Numbered from the stretch's first letter, positions 1 through 7,742 are shown. The stretch: 33,194 nt of DNA from Brevundimonas sp. (GCF_013823285.1 NZ_PNLV01000019.1:1-33194); one strand, 5' to 3'. Made by a program: numbers and translations. The notes: generated from the sequence alone by a model not told the origin.

Positions 1-1
1 C

Positions 2-1768
2 CTGCTGCCCGCGTCCCTGTTCGTGCTGGTGGTCATCGTCCTGACCGCGCCGCTGTGGGCGCCAGGCGTGCGGTGGGAGCCCTACGCCAAGCATGTGATC
101 GCCTCGGCCGCCTATCTGGAGAACTGGTATCTGATCAGGTTCTCCACCGACTATCTGACCCGCGACGCGGCCACCCCGCCGGTCCAGCACTACTGGGCTA
201 TGGCGGTTCAGGTTCAGGCGCTGGCCTTCTTCGGGGTGGCCATGTGGGGCCTGGCCTGGGCGCTGGGCAAGACCGCTATCGACCGCACCAAGGCGGTGAC
301 GGGGTTCCTGATCCTGATGTTCGCGGGCTCGCTGGCCTGGTCGGTGATCCATACGGCGCGGGATCAGCCCGCCGCCTATTTCGACACCTTCGCCCGGCTG
401 TGGGAGTTCGCCCTGGGCGGCATCGTCGCCCTGATCCTGCCGCGGCTGAAGCTGGGCGAGGGGATGCGGCTGATCGTCGGCTGGCTGGGCCTGGCCCTGA
501 TCGTGTCGTGCGGATTTCTGCTGCAGGTCTCCACCGTGTTTCCCGGCTATGCGGCCCTGTGGCCGACGCTGGGCGCGGCCATGGTGCTGATCGGCGGACT
601 GGGCGTCAGCCGCTACGGCGTGGCGCGGCTGCTGGGCAGCCGTCCGTTCACCTGGCTGGGGGACCGGTCCTACGGGCTTTATCTGTGGCACTGGCCGATC
701 CTGCTGGCCTATCTGGCGATCAGCGAGCGCACCGTGGCCACGCCGCTGGCGGGTCTGGTCATCATGGGCGTGTCCATCCTGGCGGCCGACCTGACCCTGC
801 GCTTCATCGAGGGACCGACGCGGTATCTCAGCGATGCAAAACCCTGGCGCATCGTGATCGCCGGGGCGGCCACGGTGGCCGTGGCCGGCGGGGTCGCCGT
901 GGGCTGGATCGGCTACACCAAATTCCAGGCCCGCGCCGAATGGGCGCGGCTGGCGGATGCGGACGCATACCCTGGCGCCGCCGCCTTCGGCCGCGACATC
1001 CCGGAAGCGCCGGTGACCCCCGGCCCGTTCACCGTGCGCGCCGACCGGCCCGAGCTCTATGACAACGGCTGCCACCAGTCCGAGACCGGGACCGCCACGC
1101 CCAACTGCGTCTATGGCGACCCGGACGCGCCCCATACCCTGGCGGTGGTGGGCGGCTCGCACGTGACCCAGTGGTTCCCGGCCTTGCTGGGCGCGGTGGA
1201 GGGATCGGACTGGAAGCTGATGATCTTCACCAAGAGCGCCTGCCTGTTCCGCGAGACGCCCGAGCCGCACGAGCCGCCGTCCTGTGCCCAATGGAACCGC
1301 AATGTCATGGCCGAGCTGGAGCGTATCCGCCCCGACGCGGTCTTCACCACCACCACCCGCGGCGAATATGCGGCCGATGAGATCGCGCCGGGCTACATCG
1401 AACGCTGGCGCGCGCTGGAGGCGCTGGGCATTCCCATCGTCGGCATGCGCGACACCCCGTGGTTCCAGTTCGATGTGGCCGAGTGCGTGGAGCGGTTCGG
1501 CCGGGGCGCGGCGCGCTGCTCACGGGCGCGGGTTGATCTGCTGTCGCCGGAGAACCCGACGCTGCAGGTGACGGAGATCGAGGGTCTGTATCCGCTCGAT
1601 TTCTCGCGCTTCTTCTGTGACGAGACCACCTGTCCGGCGGTGGTGGGCAACGTCATGGTCTATCACGACACACACCATTTCGGGTCGACCTACGCCCGCT
1701 CGCTGGCGTCGATGCTGAGGGACGAACTGATGCCCGTGCTGGACCGGATCGCAGGCAGGAATCCCTGA
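2..1768 (+). CDS. OafA-type acyltransferase with C-terminal SGNH domain (5' end cut by window)
   Basis: This is a membrane acyltransferase of the acyltransferase-3 family, a class that O-acetylates or otherwise acylates cell-surface glycans. The reading frame is open from base 2, and the first possible start inside the window (GTG at 23) lies within membrane-type sequence, so the true start is upstream. The visible N-terminal part contains several hydrophobic segments. The family stretch SYGLYLWHWPILL closes the membrane domain before a final helix. The C-terminal part is a soluble SGNH hydrolase-like domain. It begins near a nucleophile block VVGGSH and ends with DTHHFG, which supplies the Asp/His of the family. 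The usual GDSH reads GGSH here. The domain is Cys-rich, as expected for a periplasmic domain. The acceptor is unknown, and no surface-polysaccharide gene is visible next to it. The family assignment is firm; the substrate is not known. Confidence 0.88.
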   Translation: MLPASLFVLVVIVLTAPLWAPGVRWEPYAKHVIASAAYLENWYLIRFSTDYLTRDAATPPVQHYWAMAVQVQALAFFGVAMWGLAWALGKTAIDRTKAVTGFLILMFAGSLAWSVIHTARDQPAAYFDTFARLWEFALGGIVALILPRLKLGEGMRLIVGWLGLALIVSCGFLLQVSTVFPGYAALWPTLGAAMVLIGGLGVSRYGVARLLGSRPFTWLGDRSYGLYLWHWPILLAYLAISERTVATPLAGLVIMGVSILAADLTLRFIEGPTRYLSDAKPWRIVIAGAATVAVAGGVAVGWIGYTKFQARAEWARLADADAYPGAAAFGRDIPEAPVTPGPFTVRADRPELYDNGCHQSETGTATPNCVYGDPDAPHTLAVVGGSHVTQWFPALLGAVEGSDWKLMIFTKSACLFRETPEPHEPPSCAQWNRNVMAELERIRPDAVFTTTTRGEYAADEIAPGYIERWRALEALGIPIVGMRDTPWFQFDVAECVERFGRGAARCSRARVDLLSPENPTLQVTEIEGLYPLDFSRFFCDETTCPAVVGNVMVYHDTHHFGSTYARSLASMLRDELMPVLDRIAGRNP

Positions 1769-1904
1769 CCGCTCATCCCCGCGAAAGCGGGGGCCCAGTG
1801 CTTTGGGTGTTGCAGCGGATCAGGATCAGGTGACATCCGTCAGTCCTGAAGCTCCGGCGCCACGCTGGACAGGACTGGGTCCCCGCTTTCGCGGGGATGA
1901 GCGG
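1769..1904. repeat. Paired inverted repeat with hairpin arms ('PAKAGTQ'-type dispersed element)
   Basis: Two 31-base arms, 1769-1799 and 1874-1904, are reverse complements with one mismatch. They enclose 74 bases. Each arm also folds on itself: a 7-bp stem TCCCCGC/GCGGGGA around a four-base loop. The left arm starts directly after the acyltransferase stop codon. When read in one frame, the right arm gives the peptide IPAKAGTQ, which I recognise from many spurious small ORFs in alphaproteobacterial genomes. This suggests a REP-like dispersed repeat. It may also serve as a bidirectional terminator between the acyltransferase and mnmA, which converge here, although no U-run follows the hairpins. 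Confidence 0.75.
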
Positions 1905-1929
1905 ATGTGAAATCCTGAGCAGTGGGACC

Positions 1930-3144
1930 CTAAACCGCCACCGCCGTGGTGCCCTTGATGAAGCCGCCGCCCAGAAGGCGGTCGGGATCGGCGGGGTCGT
2001 AGAGGACGCAGGCCTGGCCCGGGGCCACGCCTTCCTCGCCCTCATGGAACACCACGGCCACCGCGCCGTCTTCCATGGCAAGGCGGGCGGGGGAGGGATC
2101 GCGGGTGGAGCGCACGCGGGCCAGCACGGCCGCGCCGTCGCGGGCCGCTTCCTCGATGGATGCCTGGTCGCCCAGCCAGTTGGTTTCCTCCAGCGTCAGG
2201 GACGCGGTCAGCAGCGCCTCGCGCGGGCCGACGATGACGCGGCGGGTTTCCGGGTCCAGCTTGACGACGAAGAGGGGCTCGCCCACCGCCACGTTCAGAC
2301 CGCGGCGCTGGCCGATGGTGTAGTCGGTGATGCCCGCGTGCGTGCCCAGCACGCGGCCGTCCATGTGGACGATCTCGCCGGCCTCGCGCCCCTGCGGCCG
2401 GAGCCGGTCGATCAGGGTGCGGTAGTCGCCGGTGGGCACGAAACAGATGTCCTGGCTGTCTGGCTTGGCCGCGATCTTCAGGCCCAGCTCGGCCGCCACG
2501 CCGCGCACCTGGGGCTTGTCCAGATCGGCCAGGGGAAAGCGCAGATAGTCCAGTTGGTCCGCCGTGGTGGCGAACAGGAAATAGGACTGGTCGCGGGAGT
2601 GATCGACCGCCTTGCGCATCTGGACGCGGCCGTCGGGCCCGATGGCGCGGCGCACATAGTGGCCGGTGGCCATGGCCTCGGCGCCCAGGTCGCGGGCCAC
2701 GTCTAGCAGGTCGCGGAACTTCACCGTCTGATTGCAGCGGATGCAGGGCACCGGAGTCTGGCCGCGCAGATAGCTGTCGGCGAACTGGTCGATGACCGCA
2801 TCGCGGAAGCGGCTTTCATAATCCAGCACATAGTGGGGGATGCCGATCATTTCGGCGGCCAGCCGGGCGTCGTGGATGTCCTGGCCGGCGCAGCAGGCGC
2901 CCTTTTTCTTGAGGGCCGCGCCGTGGTCGTAAAGCTGCAGCGTCACGCCCACCACGTCGTAGCCGGCCTTCGCCAGCAGGGCCGCCACGACGGTGGAGTC
3001 CACCCCGCCCGACATGGCCGCCACCACCCGCGCGCCCACGGGCAGGCCCACGGCCGCGCGCGCGGCCTCGACCGCCGCGTCCATGTCGGCGCGGGCGATG
3101 TCAGGCACAGGGCAGAGGGGCTCCATCAGGGTCATGGGCGCCAT
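1930..3144 (-). CDS. mnmA: tRNA-specific 2-thiouridylase MnmA
   Basis: MnmA puts sulfur on C2 of the wobble uridine (U34) of tRNA-Lys, tRNA-Glu and tRNA-Gln, using ATP to activate the base and a persulfide relay for sulfur. The 404-residue protein has the PP-loop SGGVDS at about residues 45-50. The first catalytic cysteine lies in PCIRCN (Cys134) and the second in SQDICF (Cys234). The [10 protein letters not shown] block of the family sits between them. The length is slightly above the usual 360-380 residues because of an N-terminal extension of about 35 residues. Met7 is an equally plausible start. The gene is the last of the minus-strand run behind sciP, but a terminator lies between the two (3189-3214), so it may have its own promoter in the 93-base gap. 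Confidence 0.96.
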   Translation of the reverse strand: MAPMTLMEPLCPVPDIARADMDAAVEAARAAVGLPVGARVVAAMSGGVDSTVVAALLAKAGYDVVGVTLQLYDHGAALKKKGACCAGQDIHDARLAAEMIGIPHYVLDYESRFRDAVIDQFADSYLRGQTPVPCIRCNQTVKFRDLLDVARDLGAEAMATGHYVRRAIGPDGRVQMRKAVDHSRDQSYFLFATTADQLDYLRFPLADLDKPQVRGVAAELGLKIAAKPDSQDICFVPTGDYRTLIDRLRPQGREAGEIVHMDGRVLGTHAGITDYTIGQRRGLNVAVGEPLFVVKLDPETRRVIVGPREALLTASLTLEETNWLGDQASIEEAARDGAAVLARVRSTRDPSPARLAMEDGAVAVVFHEGEEGVAPGQACVLYDPADPDRLLGGGFIKGTTAVAV

Positions 3145-3178
3145 TTAGGGGTTAAAGAGGGAAAATTCGAGGCTGCGG

Positions 3179-3214
3179 CCAAAGGAAAGGGCCGCGTCCT
3201 TTCGGACACGGCCC
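3179..3214 (-). terminator. Rho-independent terminator after sciP
   Basis: On the minus strand an 11-bp stem (GGGCCGTGTCC with GGACGCGGCCC, one G-U pair) closes a GAAA tetraloop. It is followed by TTTCCTTT. It begins 23 bases after the sciP stop codon. The wobble pair and the GNRA loop form only in the minus-strand transcript, so it belongs to sciP rather than to a plus-strand gene. Confidence 0.8.
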
Positions 3215-3237
3215 TGAAACCTTCGGAGAAACCGCGA

Positions 3238-3522
3238 CTACTGGCGGTAATGCTGGATGCGCGTGGTGCGCAGGCCCTGCATGCCCCATTTGTCGATCGC
3301 CTTCTGCCAGGCGATGAATTCCTCGGCGGTCAGACGATAGCGCTCAAGGGCGTCCTCGAGCGAGATCAGACCGCCGCGCACGGCGGCGACCACCTCCGCC
3401 TTGCGGCGGATGACCCAACGATCGGTGTTGGGCGGCGGCAGGTCGGCGAGGGTCAGCGGGGTGCCCGTCGGGCCCACCACATACTTCTCGCCGCGGTTAT
3501 TTAGGCGCTGTTCTTTCAGCAT
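3238..3522 (-). CDS. sciP: SciP, CtrA-inhibiting cell-cycle regulator (DUF1153)
   Basis: This 94-residue protein is recognisable as SciP by the block KYVVGPTGTPLTLADLPPP near residues 14-32 and the helix-turn-helix-like run from RWVIRRKAEVVAAV to EEFIAWQKAIDKWG. In Caulobacter crescentus SciP accumulates in G1 swarmer cells and stops CtrA from activating its target promoters, which include flagellar and chemotaxis genes. The length matches the family. It lies 170 bases downstream of the hook gene flgE on the same strand. From memory the same flgE-sciP neighbourhood exists in Caulobacter. The start ATG has GAGG 13-10 bases upstream. The region upstream carries a CtrA-like box and three GANTC sites, and a strong terminator follows, so it probably forms its own transcription unit. 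The identification is strong; the function in this organism is transferred from Caulobacter. Confidence 0.93.
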   Translation of the reverse strand: MLKEQRLNNRGEKYVVGPTGTPLTLADLPPPNTDRWVIRRKAEVVAAVRGGLISLEDALERYRLTAEEFIAWQKAIDKWGMQGLRTTRIQHYRQ

Positions 3523-3574
3523 GGGCTTGAGCCTCGTACGTCACCATCACGGTCATGAGCATAGGCCGACGCCC

Positions 3575-3589
3575 TAAAAGGCCGCTTAA
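3575..3589 (-). promoter_or_regulatory. Candidate CtrA-binding box upstream of sciP
   Basis: On the minus strand the sequence TTAA-GCGGCCT-TTTA matches the CtrA consensus TTAA-N7-TTAA with one mismatch and exact spacing. It lies 53-67 bases upstream of the sciP start codon. That position would suit activation from around the -35 region. In Caulobacter CtrA is reported to activate sciP, so a site here fits, but it is a short motif read by eye. Confidence 0.5.
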
Positions 3590-3632
3590 GCGCCTTGGTG
3601 AACAGAAAGATAAAATCCACCGTTTCCCAAGG

Positions 3633-3671
3633 GATTCCACCCGGTTTGCTTAGGCAATGATTCATCGACTC
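3633..3671. promoter_or_regulatory. Cluster of three GANTC (CcrM methylation) sites in the flgE-sciP gap
   Basis: GANTC occurs at 3633-3637, 3659-3663 and 3667-3671, all in the 170-base gap between flgE and sciP and upstream of the CtrA-like box. CcrM methylates GANTC in Caulobacterales. Its methylation state affects promoters bound by GcrA and CtrA. Three sites in 39 bases is dense for GC-rich DNA. Confidence 0.6.
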
Positions 3672-3692
3672 TAACGATTACTTGCCCGCGTA

Positions 3693-5141
3693 TCAGCGTT
3701 TGATCCGCAGCAGTTCCTCCAGCATCTCGTCCGCCGTGGTGATGATCTTGGACGAAGCCGAATAGGCGCGCTGGGTCGTGATCAGCCCTGTGAACTCGGT
3801 GGACAGGTCCACCGTCGAGGCCTCCAGCTGCGAGGCGCCGATGAAGCCGGCCCCGCCCGAGCCGGGCGCCTTGAGGTTGTAGGTGCCGCTGCCCTGGGTG
3901 ACGCGATAGGCGTTGCCGTTCACCGGGCTGAGGCTGTCGGGGCTGGGGAAGGTGGCCAGGGCGACCTGGGCGATCTTGCGCATCACGCCATTGTCGAAAA
4001 TGGCGGTGACGAAACCCTCTTCGTTGATCTGGATGTCGGTCAGATTGCCGAAGGCGGTGCCGTTGGTCAGGGTCGCCTGCACCACGGAGGCGCTGTCGTA
4101 CTGGGTCAGACCGCCGGCCGAGGCGTTGAGGTCGAAGGTGATCGTCTGGTTCTGGATGCCCAGCTCGTCGGCCCAGCGGAATTCTCCCGCGGCCGGGGCG
4201 CCGCTGTCCGAGGCGCCGAAGGTCAGGCTCGCGGCCTCCGGATCGTCGAACAGGGCTGCGGCGCCCAGGGCCTGCATCGCCGGGACGTCCAGCCGGCCGT
4301 CCTGGGTGAAGGCGATGAGGCCGGAGCGCAGCTGGCCGTTGGTCAGGCCCGCGCCGGTGACGACGTCATCGGCGGGAATGGCGCGGATCTCGGCGTACCA
4401 CTGGTTGGGAACGTCGCTCTTGAGGAAGGACACCGCCAGGCTGCGTTGGCCGCCCTTGGAGTCGGACACCGGGATGGTCAGTTCGAAGTCCGGGCGCACG
4501 CCGGTGCCGGTTTCGGGGTCCCACATGGCCATGGAGTTGGTGGCGGGGTCATAGGCGTTGGGCCCTGCTGTCGTGACGGCCAGGGCTTCGGGGGACACGA
4601 CCTGGCTGGACCGCAGGTTGGCGTTCAGCTGGACCCGGGTGGTGGCTTCGGCCGTGCCGCCGACGGTGCCGACATTGATGGAGCGCAGGCGGTTCAGATC
4701 TGACGGATCGGTGTTGATGTTGCCTTCGCTGTCCACCGGCCAGCCCTGCAGATAGAGGCCGCCCGTGTTCTTCAGATAGCCCATCTCATCCACGCGGAAG
4801 GCGCCGGCGCGGGTGAACAGACGGGTGTCGGCGGGGGTCAGGTTTTCCGAGCGCTCGGCCACCACGAAGAAGCCCGAGCCCGAGATGCCCAGATCCGTGG
4901 ACGAACTGGTCCGCTGCAACTGGCCGGCCTGGCTGATGAAGTTGCGAGTGGTGGACATGACGCCGCCCGCCGAATAGCCGGAACCCTGATTCTGGGCGTT
5001 GACCATGGTCTGGAACTCGCCCTGGGCCCGCTTGTACCCGATGGTGTTCACATTGGCGATGTTCTGGGAAATGGCGGACAGGGCGGCCGAGTTGGCGGAG
5101 AGGCCCGAGACGCCGGCGAGAAGCGCGCTATTGATGCTCAT
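3693..5141 (-). CDS. flgE: Flagellar hook protein FlgE
   Basis: FlgE polymerises into the flagellar hook, the universal joint between rod and filament. The 482-residue protein begins with the rod/hook N-terminal motif (LLAGVSGLSANSAALSAISQNIANVNTIGYKR, about residues 8-39). It has the D1 hallmark DLGISGSGFFVV near residues 83-94. It ends with the axial-protein C-terminal heptad region (STEFTGLITTQRAYSASSKI). The middle part (roughly 170-380) is the variable exposed D2/D3 region. The gene is third in fliK-flgD-flgE, 34 bases after flgD, with AGGAG ending 8 bases before the ATG. It is shorter than the roughly 590-residue hook protein I recall for Caulobacter crescentus, which would mean a smaller surface domain rather than a truncation, because both ends are intact. 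Confidence 0.95.
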   Translation of the reverse strand: MSINSALLAGVSGLSANSAALSAISQNIANVNTIGYKRAQGEFQTMVNAQNQGSGYSAGGVMSTTRNFISQAGQLQRTSSSTDLGISGSGFFVVAERSENLTPADTRLFTRAGAFRVDEMGYLKNTGGLYLQGWPVDSEGNINTDPSDLNRLRSINVGTVGGTAEATTRVQLNANLRSSQVVSPEALAVTTAGPNAYDPATNSMAMWDPETGTGVRPDFELTIPVSDSKGGQRSLAVSFLKSDVPNQWYAEIRAIPADDVVTGAGLTNGQLRSGLIAFTQDGRLDVPAMQALGAAALFDDPEAASLTFGASDSGAPAAGEFRWADELGIQNQTITFDLNASAGGLTQYDSASVVQATLTNGTAFGNLTDIQINEEGFVTAIFDNGVMRKIAQVALATFPSPDSLSPVNGNAYRVTQGSGTYNLKAPGSGGAGFIGASQLEASTVDLSTEFTGLITTQRAYSASSKIITTADEMLEELLRIKR

Positions 5142-5175
5142 GAGAGAACTCCTGGGAAGAAATGGTTGGCTGGTG

Positions 5176-5913
5176 TCAGTTGAAGGGGTTCAGCGCCGAG
5201 GCGATGGAGGCCAGCAGGCTCTCCTCGTCCTCGTCGGGCGGAAGTTGAGCCTGGGCCTGTTCCTCCAGGGCGATGACATGGGTCAGGGGCACCACCGAGC
5301 GGCCGATGGTCAGGTAGGGCTGGCCGTCATACAGTTCGACTCCGGTGACGCGGCCGCGGATCAGAACCTGTGAATCCACCGCAGTGCCGCCTGCCGAGGC
5401 TGCGGTCACGCGCAGGGTGTAGACACCGCCCTCCTGAACCTGGCCGCCGCCGGTGGTCTGACCGTTCCAGGTGAAGTCGTGGATGCCCTCGGCGGTCTGG
5501 TCGGCCTTGCCGGTCCAGACCACGTCCCCATTGCCGTTCAGCACCTGCACCGTCACGTCGGCGGCGTTGGCCGCCAGTTCATAGCTCCAGGTGGCCTCGC
5601 CATTCTGATACTTCACGGCCTCCCAGGCGGCGGTGGCCTCGCGGCCGATGTAGTTGGCGGCCCCCGTCATGGCCCCGCCGCCGCTCTGTTCCAGCAGGGC
5701 GGTCAGCAGATCGTTGGTGAGCAGTTGTTGCTCGACCCCGGCCATCTGGGTCAGCTGGCCGGTGAACTGGTTGGAATCCATCGGCGACAACGGATCCTGG
5801 TTCTTCAGCTGGGCGGTCAAAAGCAGAAGAAAGGTCTCGAAGTTCGAGGCCAGCATCTGGCTGCCGGCATTCATCCGACTGCCAGCCTGGGCTGTGGAGA
5901 TGGCGTCAACCAT
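5176..5913 (-). CDS. flgD: Flagellar hook assembly (cap) protein FlgD
   Basis: FlgD caps the growing hook and is needed for FlgE subunits to add at its tip. The 245-residue protein has the conserved N-terminal export and scaffold part with FLLLLTAQLKNQDPLSPMDS at about residues 29-48, followed by QFTGQLTQMAGVEQQL. A FlgD Ig-like/tudor-like region follows at about residues 80-215, with WTGKADQTAEGIHDFTWNGQ in it. It starts 3 bases after the fliK stop codon and precedes flgE by 34 bases, so it belongs to the hook operon. Nothing is missing from the family plan. Confidence 0.94.
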   Translation of the reverse strand: MVDAISTAQAGSRMNAGSQMLASNFETFLLLLTAQLKNQDPLSPMDSNQFTGQLTQMAGVEQQLLTNDLLTALLEQSGGGAMTGAANYIGREATAAWEAVKYQNGEATWSYELAANAADVTVQVLNGNGDVVWTGKADQTAEGIHDFTWNGQTTGGGQVQEGGVYTLRVTAASAGGTAVDSQVLIRGRVTGVELYDGQPYLTIGRSVVPLTHVIALEEQAQAQLPPDEDEESLLASIASALNPFN

Positions 5914-5916
5914 GGG

Positions 5917-7503
5917 TCAGACTTTCATGTCGACGCCCTCGGGCGCCAGGCTGAGGGTGGTCCAGCGCGGGGGCGCGGACACGGCGTCGGCTGTGTCCGC
6001 CAGACGCCCGGCGCCGGAGAAGGCGCGGTCGCGCCGGTCAAAGGGATGCTCGCGCCGTCCGCCGTCACGCTCGGCGAACTCCAGTGAACTGTCGGATATC
6101 TGGAAGCCCGCCGCCTCCAGTTGGCGCCGCAGTTCGTCGGCGCGGCCGCGCAACTCTGCGGCGGCGGCCGGGTTGTCAAAGACAAGGCGCGCCGTGAGCT
6201 GGCCGTCGGAGTCCACCTCCATGCGGACGTCGACCCGGCCCAGATGCGCTGGCGTCAGCACCATGTCGAAGCGGGTGGAGCGGGCCTCCAGCCGCCGCAC
6301 GATCTGTGCGGACAGCATGGCGGCCGTCTCGACGCCCGCTCGCGCAAGGGTGCTCGGCAGGTGATCGCGGACCGACGCGGCGCTCTGGCTTTCGACGGCG
6401 CGAACCGGCTCGGGAGCCGCTTCACCGTCAGGCGTCGTCGGGGCAGTCGCGATGGGCGTGGCTTCAGCGCGCGCCTCTACCGGTGCGGTCCCCGGACGGG
6501 GTGGAGGCGGCACCGTGACAGCGGGGTTGGTCGGTGTGGGCGCGGCGACGGAAGACCGGGGCACCTCCCCGGACTCGGGTGTGGTGAACAGGGCGGTGCG
6601 GCCCTCGCCTTCGCGTCGGTCGCCGCGTCGGTCGCTCTGGACCGTGTCGGGGCGCGGCTGGACCAGCCGCCCGGCTTCCGGGGCGAGTGCGGTCGTCGCC
6701 GTCTGCTGACCGGCGGCGCGTACGGCCTCCGTCGCGGCGCGGGCGTCGGCGACCGAGGCCGTTCGGATCGGTTCAGGCGTGGAATCGGGGGGCGCATCGC
6801 CCTCCGCTGGTGCGGCAAGGGCGCCCGGAGTCGAAGAAGGGACGGTCTGTGTCGTCTGCGTCGTCTGCTGCGTCTGGGCGCCTTGGGCCCTTGGTGGCGA
6901 GGCGATCAAGGGGGCGACGCCGGGCTCGACGCCCCCCGGCGTCGGAGCCTGAAGCTGGCCGGCCGCCGCCGGGAGGGCGCCATCGGCCGCGTGAGCGGGG
7001 CGCGCCGGGCCTGCGTCGGGCGAAACCTGAACCGGGGGCGGGGGCGGGGGCGAGGGCGCTTCGGCCACCGGGGTCGCCTCGGGCGCGGCCGGGGCCGGCG
7101 TGGCCTCGGTGGCGCCGGCCGGGGCGCCGGTCAGGAGCGTCGGGACGGCCGGGGGAGGCGCGGGGTTCGGCGGCGGGACTATGAGCCCGGCCTGCACGGC
7201 GGCCTCCGCATCAAGCGCGACGCCTTCGCCATCCCCGGCTCCGGGGGGCTCCGCCGGGGCGCCGTCAGACGCGGCAGGGGATGCCGACCCATTGAAACGG
7301 AACGGCGCCAGGGACATGCCGGCGCTGGCCGTCGTCGAGGCGGTCGCCGTTTCGCTTTTTCCTTCGCCCTTCGACGCCATCATGGCCAGCAGCCCGGCGA
7401 AGGCGCCCCCGGCCTGACTGTCAGCCTGGCCGGACGCGGACGCACCGGTCCCGCTCCCCGGAAGAGGGGCGTTCAGCATGGCGAACAGGTCGAGCGCTGA
7501 CAT
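5917..7503 (-). CDS. fliK: Flagellar hook-length control protein FliK
   Basis: FliK measures hook length during assembly and switches the export apparatus from hook to filament substrates. With the start taken at ATG 7503 the protein has 528 residues. A long middle part is dominated by Pro, Ala, Thr and Glu and is probably extended, as expected of the ruler. The C-terminal flagellar hook-length domain contains LTPAHLGRVDVRMEVDSDGQ and LRRQLEAAGFQISDSSLEF. The frame is open upstream to a GTG at 7563, but that codon lies about where transcription from the sigma-54 promoter at 7575-7591 should begin. The ATG at 7503 is therefore the better start, leaving a leader of about 60 bases. It is the first gene of the hook operon. 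Central composition is biased, so identity rests on the C-terminal domain and on context. Confidence 0.9.
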   Translation of the reverse strand: MSALDLFAMLNAPLPGSGTGASASGQADSQAGGAFAGLLAMMASKGEGKSETATASTTASAGMSLAPFRFNGSASPAASDGAPAEPPGAGDGEGVALDAEAAVQAGLIVPPPNPAPPPAVPTLLTGAPAGATEATPAPAAPEATPVAEAPSPPPPPPVQVSPDAGPARPAHAADGALPAAAGQLQAPTPGGVEPGVAPLIASPPRAQGAQTQQTTQTTQTVPSSTPGALAAPAEGDAPPDSTPEPIRTASVADARAATEAVRAAGQQTATTALAPEAGRLVQPRPDTVQSDRRGDRREGEGRTALFTTPESGEVPRSSVAAPTPTNPAVTVPPPPRPGTAPVEARAEATPIATAPTTPDGEAAPEPVRAVESQSAASVRDHLPSTLARAGVETAAMLSAQIVRRLEARSTRFDMVLTPAHLGRVDVRMEVDSDGQLTARLVFDNPAAAAELRGRADELRRQLEAAGFQISDSSLEFAERDGGRREHPFDRRDRAFSGAGRLADTADAVSAPPRWTTLSLAPEGVDMKV

Positions 7504-7574
7504 GGACCGGGCGGCCTTGAAACGTGAGGAATGAGGCGGCGCGTGCTGCGCCCGGAATTTCACGTGGACGTCCC

Positions 7575-7591
7575 AAGCAACGGCCGCGCCA
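7575..7591 (-). promoter_or_regulatory. Sigma-54 type promoter of the fliK-flgD-flgE operon
   Basis: On the minus strand TGGCGCGGCCGTTGCTT matches the sigma-54 consensus TGGCACG-N4-TTGCW with one mismatch. The invariant GG and GC are separated by the required 10 bases. Transcription should start near 7565. Late hook genes in Caulobacter depend on sigma-54, so the position fits. Confidence 0.78.
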
Positions 7592-7608
7592 CAAAGGCCG
7601 GAAACTCA

Positions 7609-7621
7609 CAAGCTGCTGATT
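7609..7621 (-). promoter_or_regulatory. Candidate IHF site between the hook promoter and its enhancers
   Basis: On the minus strand AATCAGCAGCTTG matches the IHF consensus WATCAANNNNTTR at all but one fixed position. It lies between the sigma-54 promoter at 7575-7591 and the ftr-like sites at 7652-7682. That is where a DNA bend would bring an enhancer-bound activator to the polymerase. Confidence 0.5.
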
Positions 7622-7651
7622 GAATGAAAGAAAATCAGAATTCCATGGCGC

Positions 7652-7664
7652 GGCTCTTTCGGCC
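7652..7664 (-). promoter_or_regulatory. ftr-like enhancer motif, copy 1 (weaker)
   Basis: On the minus strand GGCCGAAAGAGCC agrees with copy 2 at 10 of 13 positions. It keeps the plan GGC, A-rich centre, GCC. This resembles the ftr elements bound by FlbD in Caulobacter as I remember them. It is about 92 bases upstream of the predicted hook-operon start and about 96 upstream of the predicted flgK start. Confidence 0.45.
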
Positions 7665-7669
7665 AGAGG

Positions 7670-7682
7670 GGCGCTTTTTGCC
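7670..7682 (-). promoter_or_regulatory. ftr-like enhancer motif, copy 2
   Basis: On the minus strand GGCAAAAAGCGCC differs from copy 3 (7826-7838, plus strand) at one base of 13. It sits between the two divergent sigma-54 promoters and could act on either. FlbD is the expected activator by analogy with Caulobacter. Confidence 0.55.
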
Positions 7683-7726
7683 GTGTCGCGCACCCTTTCT
7701 TGCCCGGCGCCTGTTCTCCCGCCGAC

Positions 7727-7742
7727 TGGCCCGGCCCTTGCG
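7727..7742 (+). promoter_or_regulatory. Sigma-54 type promoter of flgK-flgL
   Basis: TGGCCCGGCCCTTGCG matches TGGCACG-N4-TTGCW with the invariant GG and GC exactly 10 bases apart. Mismatches fall only at weakly conserved positions. Transcription should start near 7753, giving flgK a leader of about 130 bases that contains an IHF-like site and an ftr-like site. Confidence 0.7.

Noticed and set aside
6121..7500. Long plus-strand frame opposite fliK
   Set aside because: Arg/Gly-rich antisense frame. FliK on the other strand has a recognisable C-terminal domain and an operon position.
7645..7661. Second plus-strand sigma-54 promoter (TGGCGCGGCTCTTTCGG)
   Set aside because: The -12 element reads TTTC instead of TTGC, and the same bases are better explained as ftr-like copy 1.
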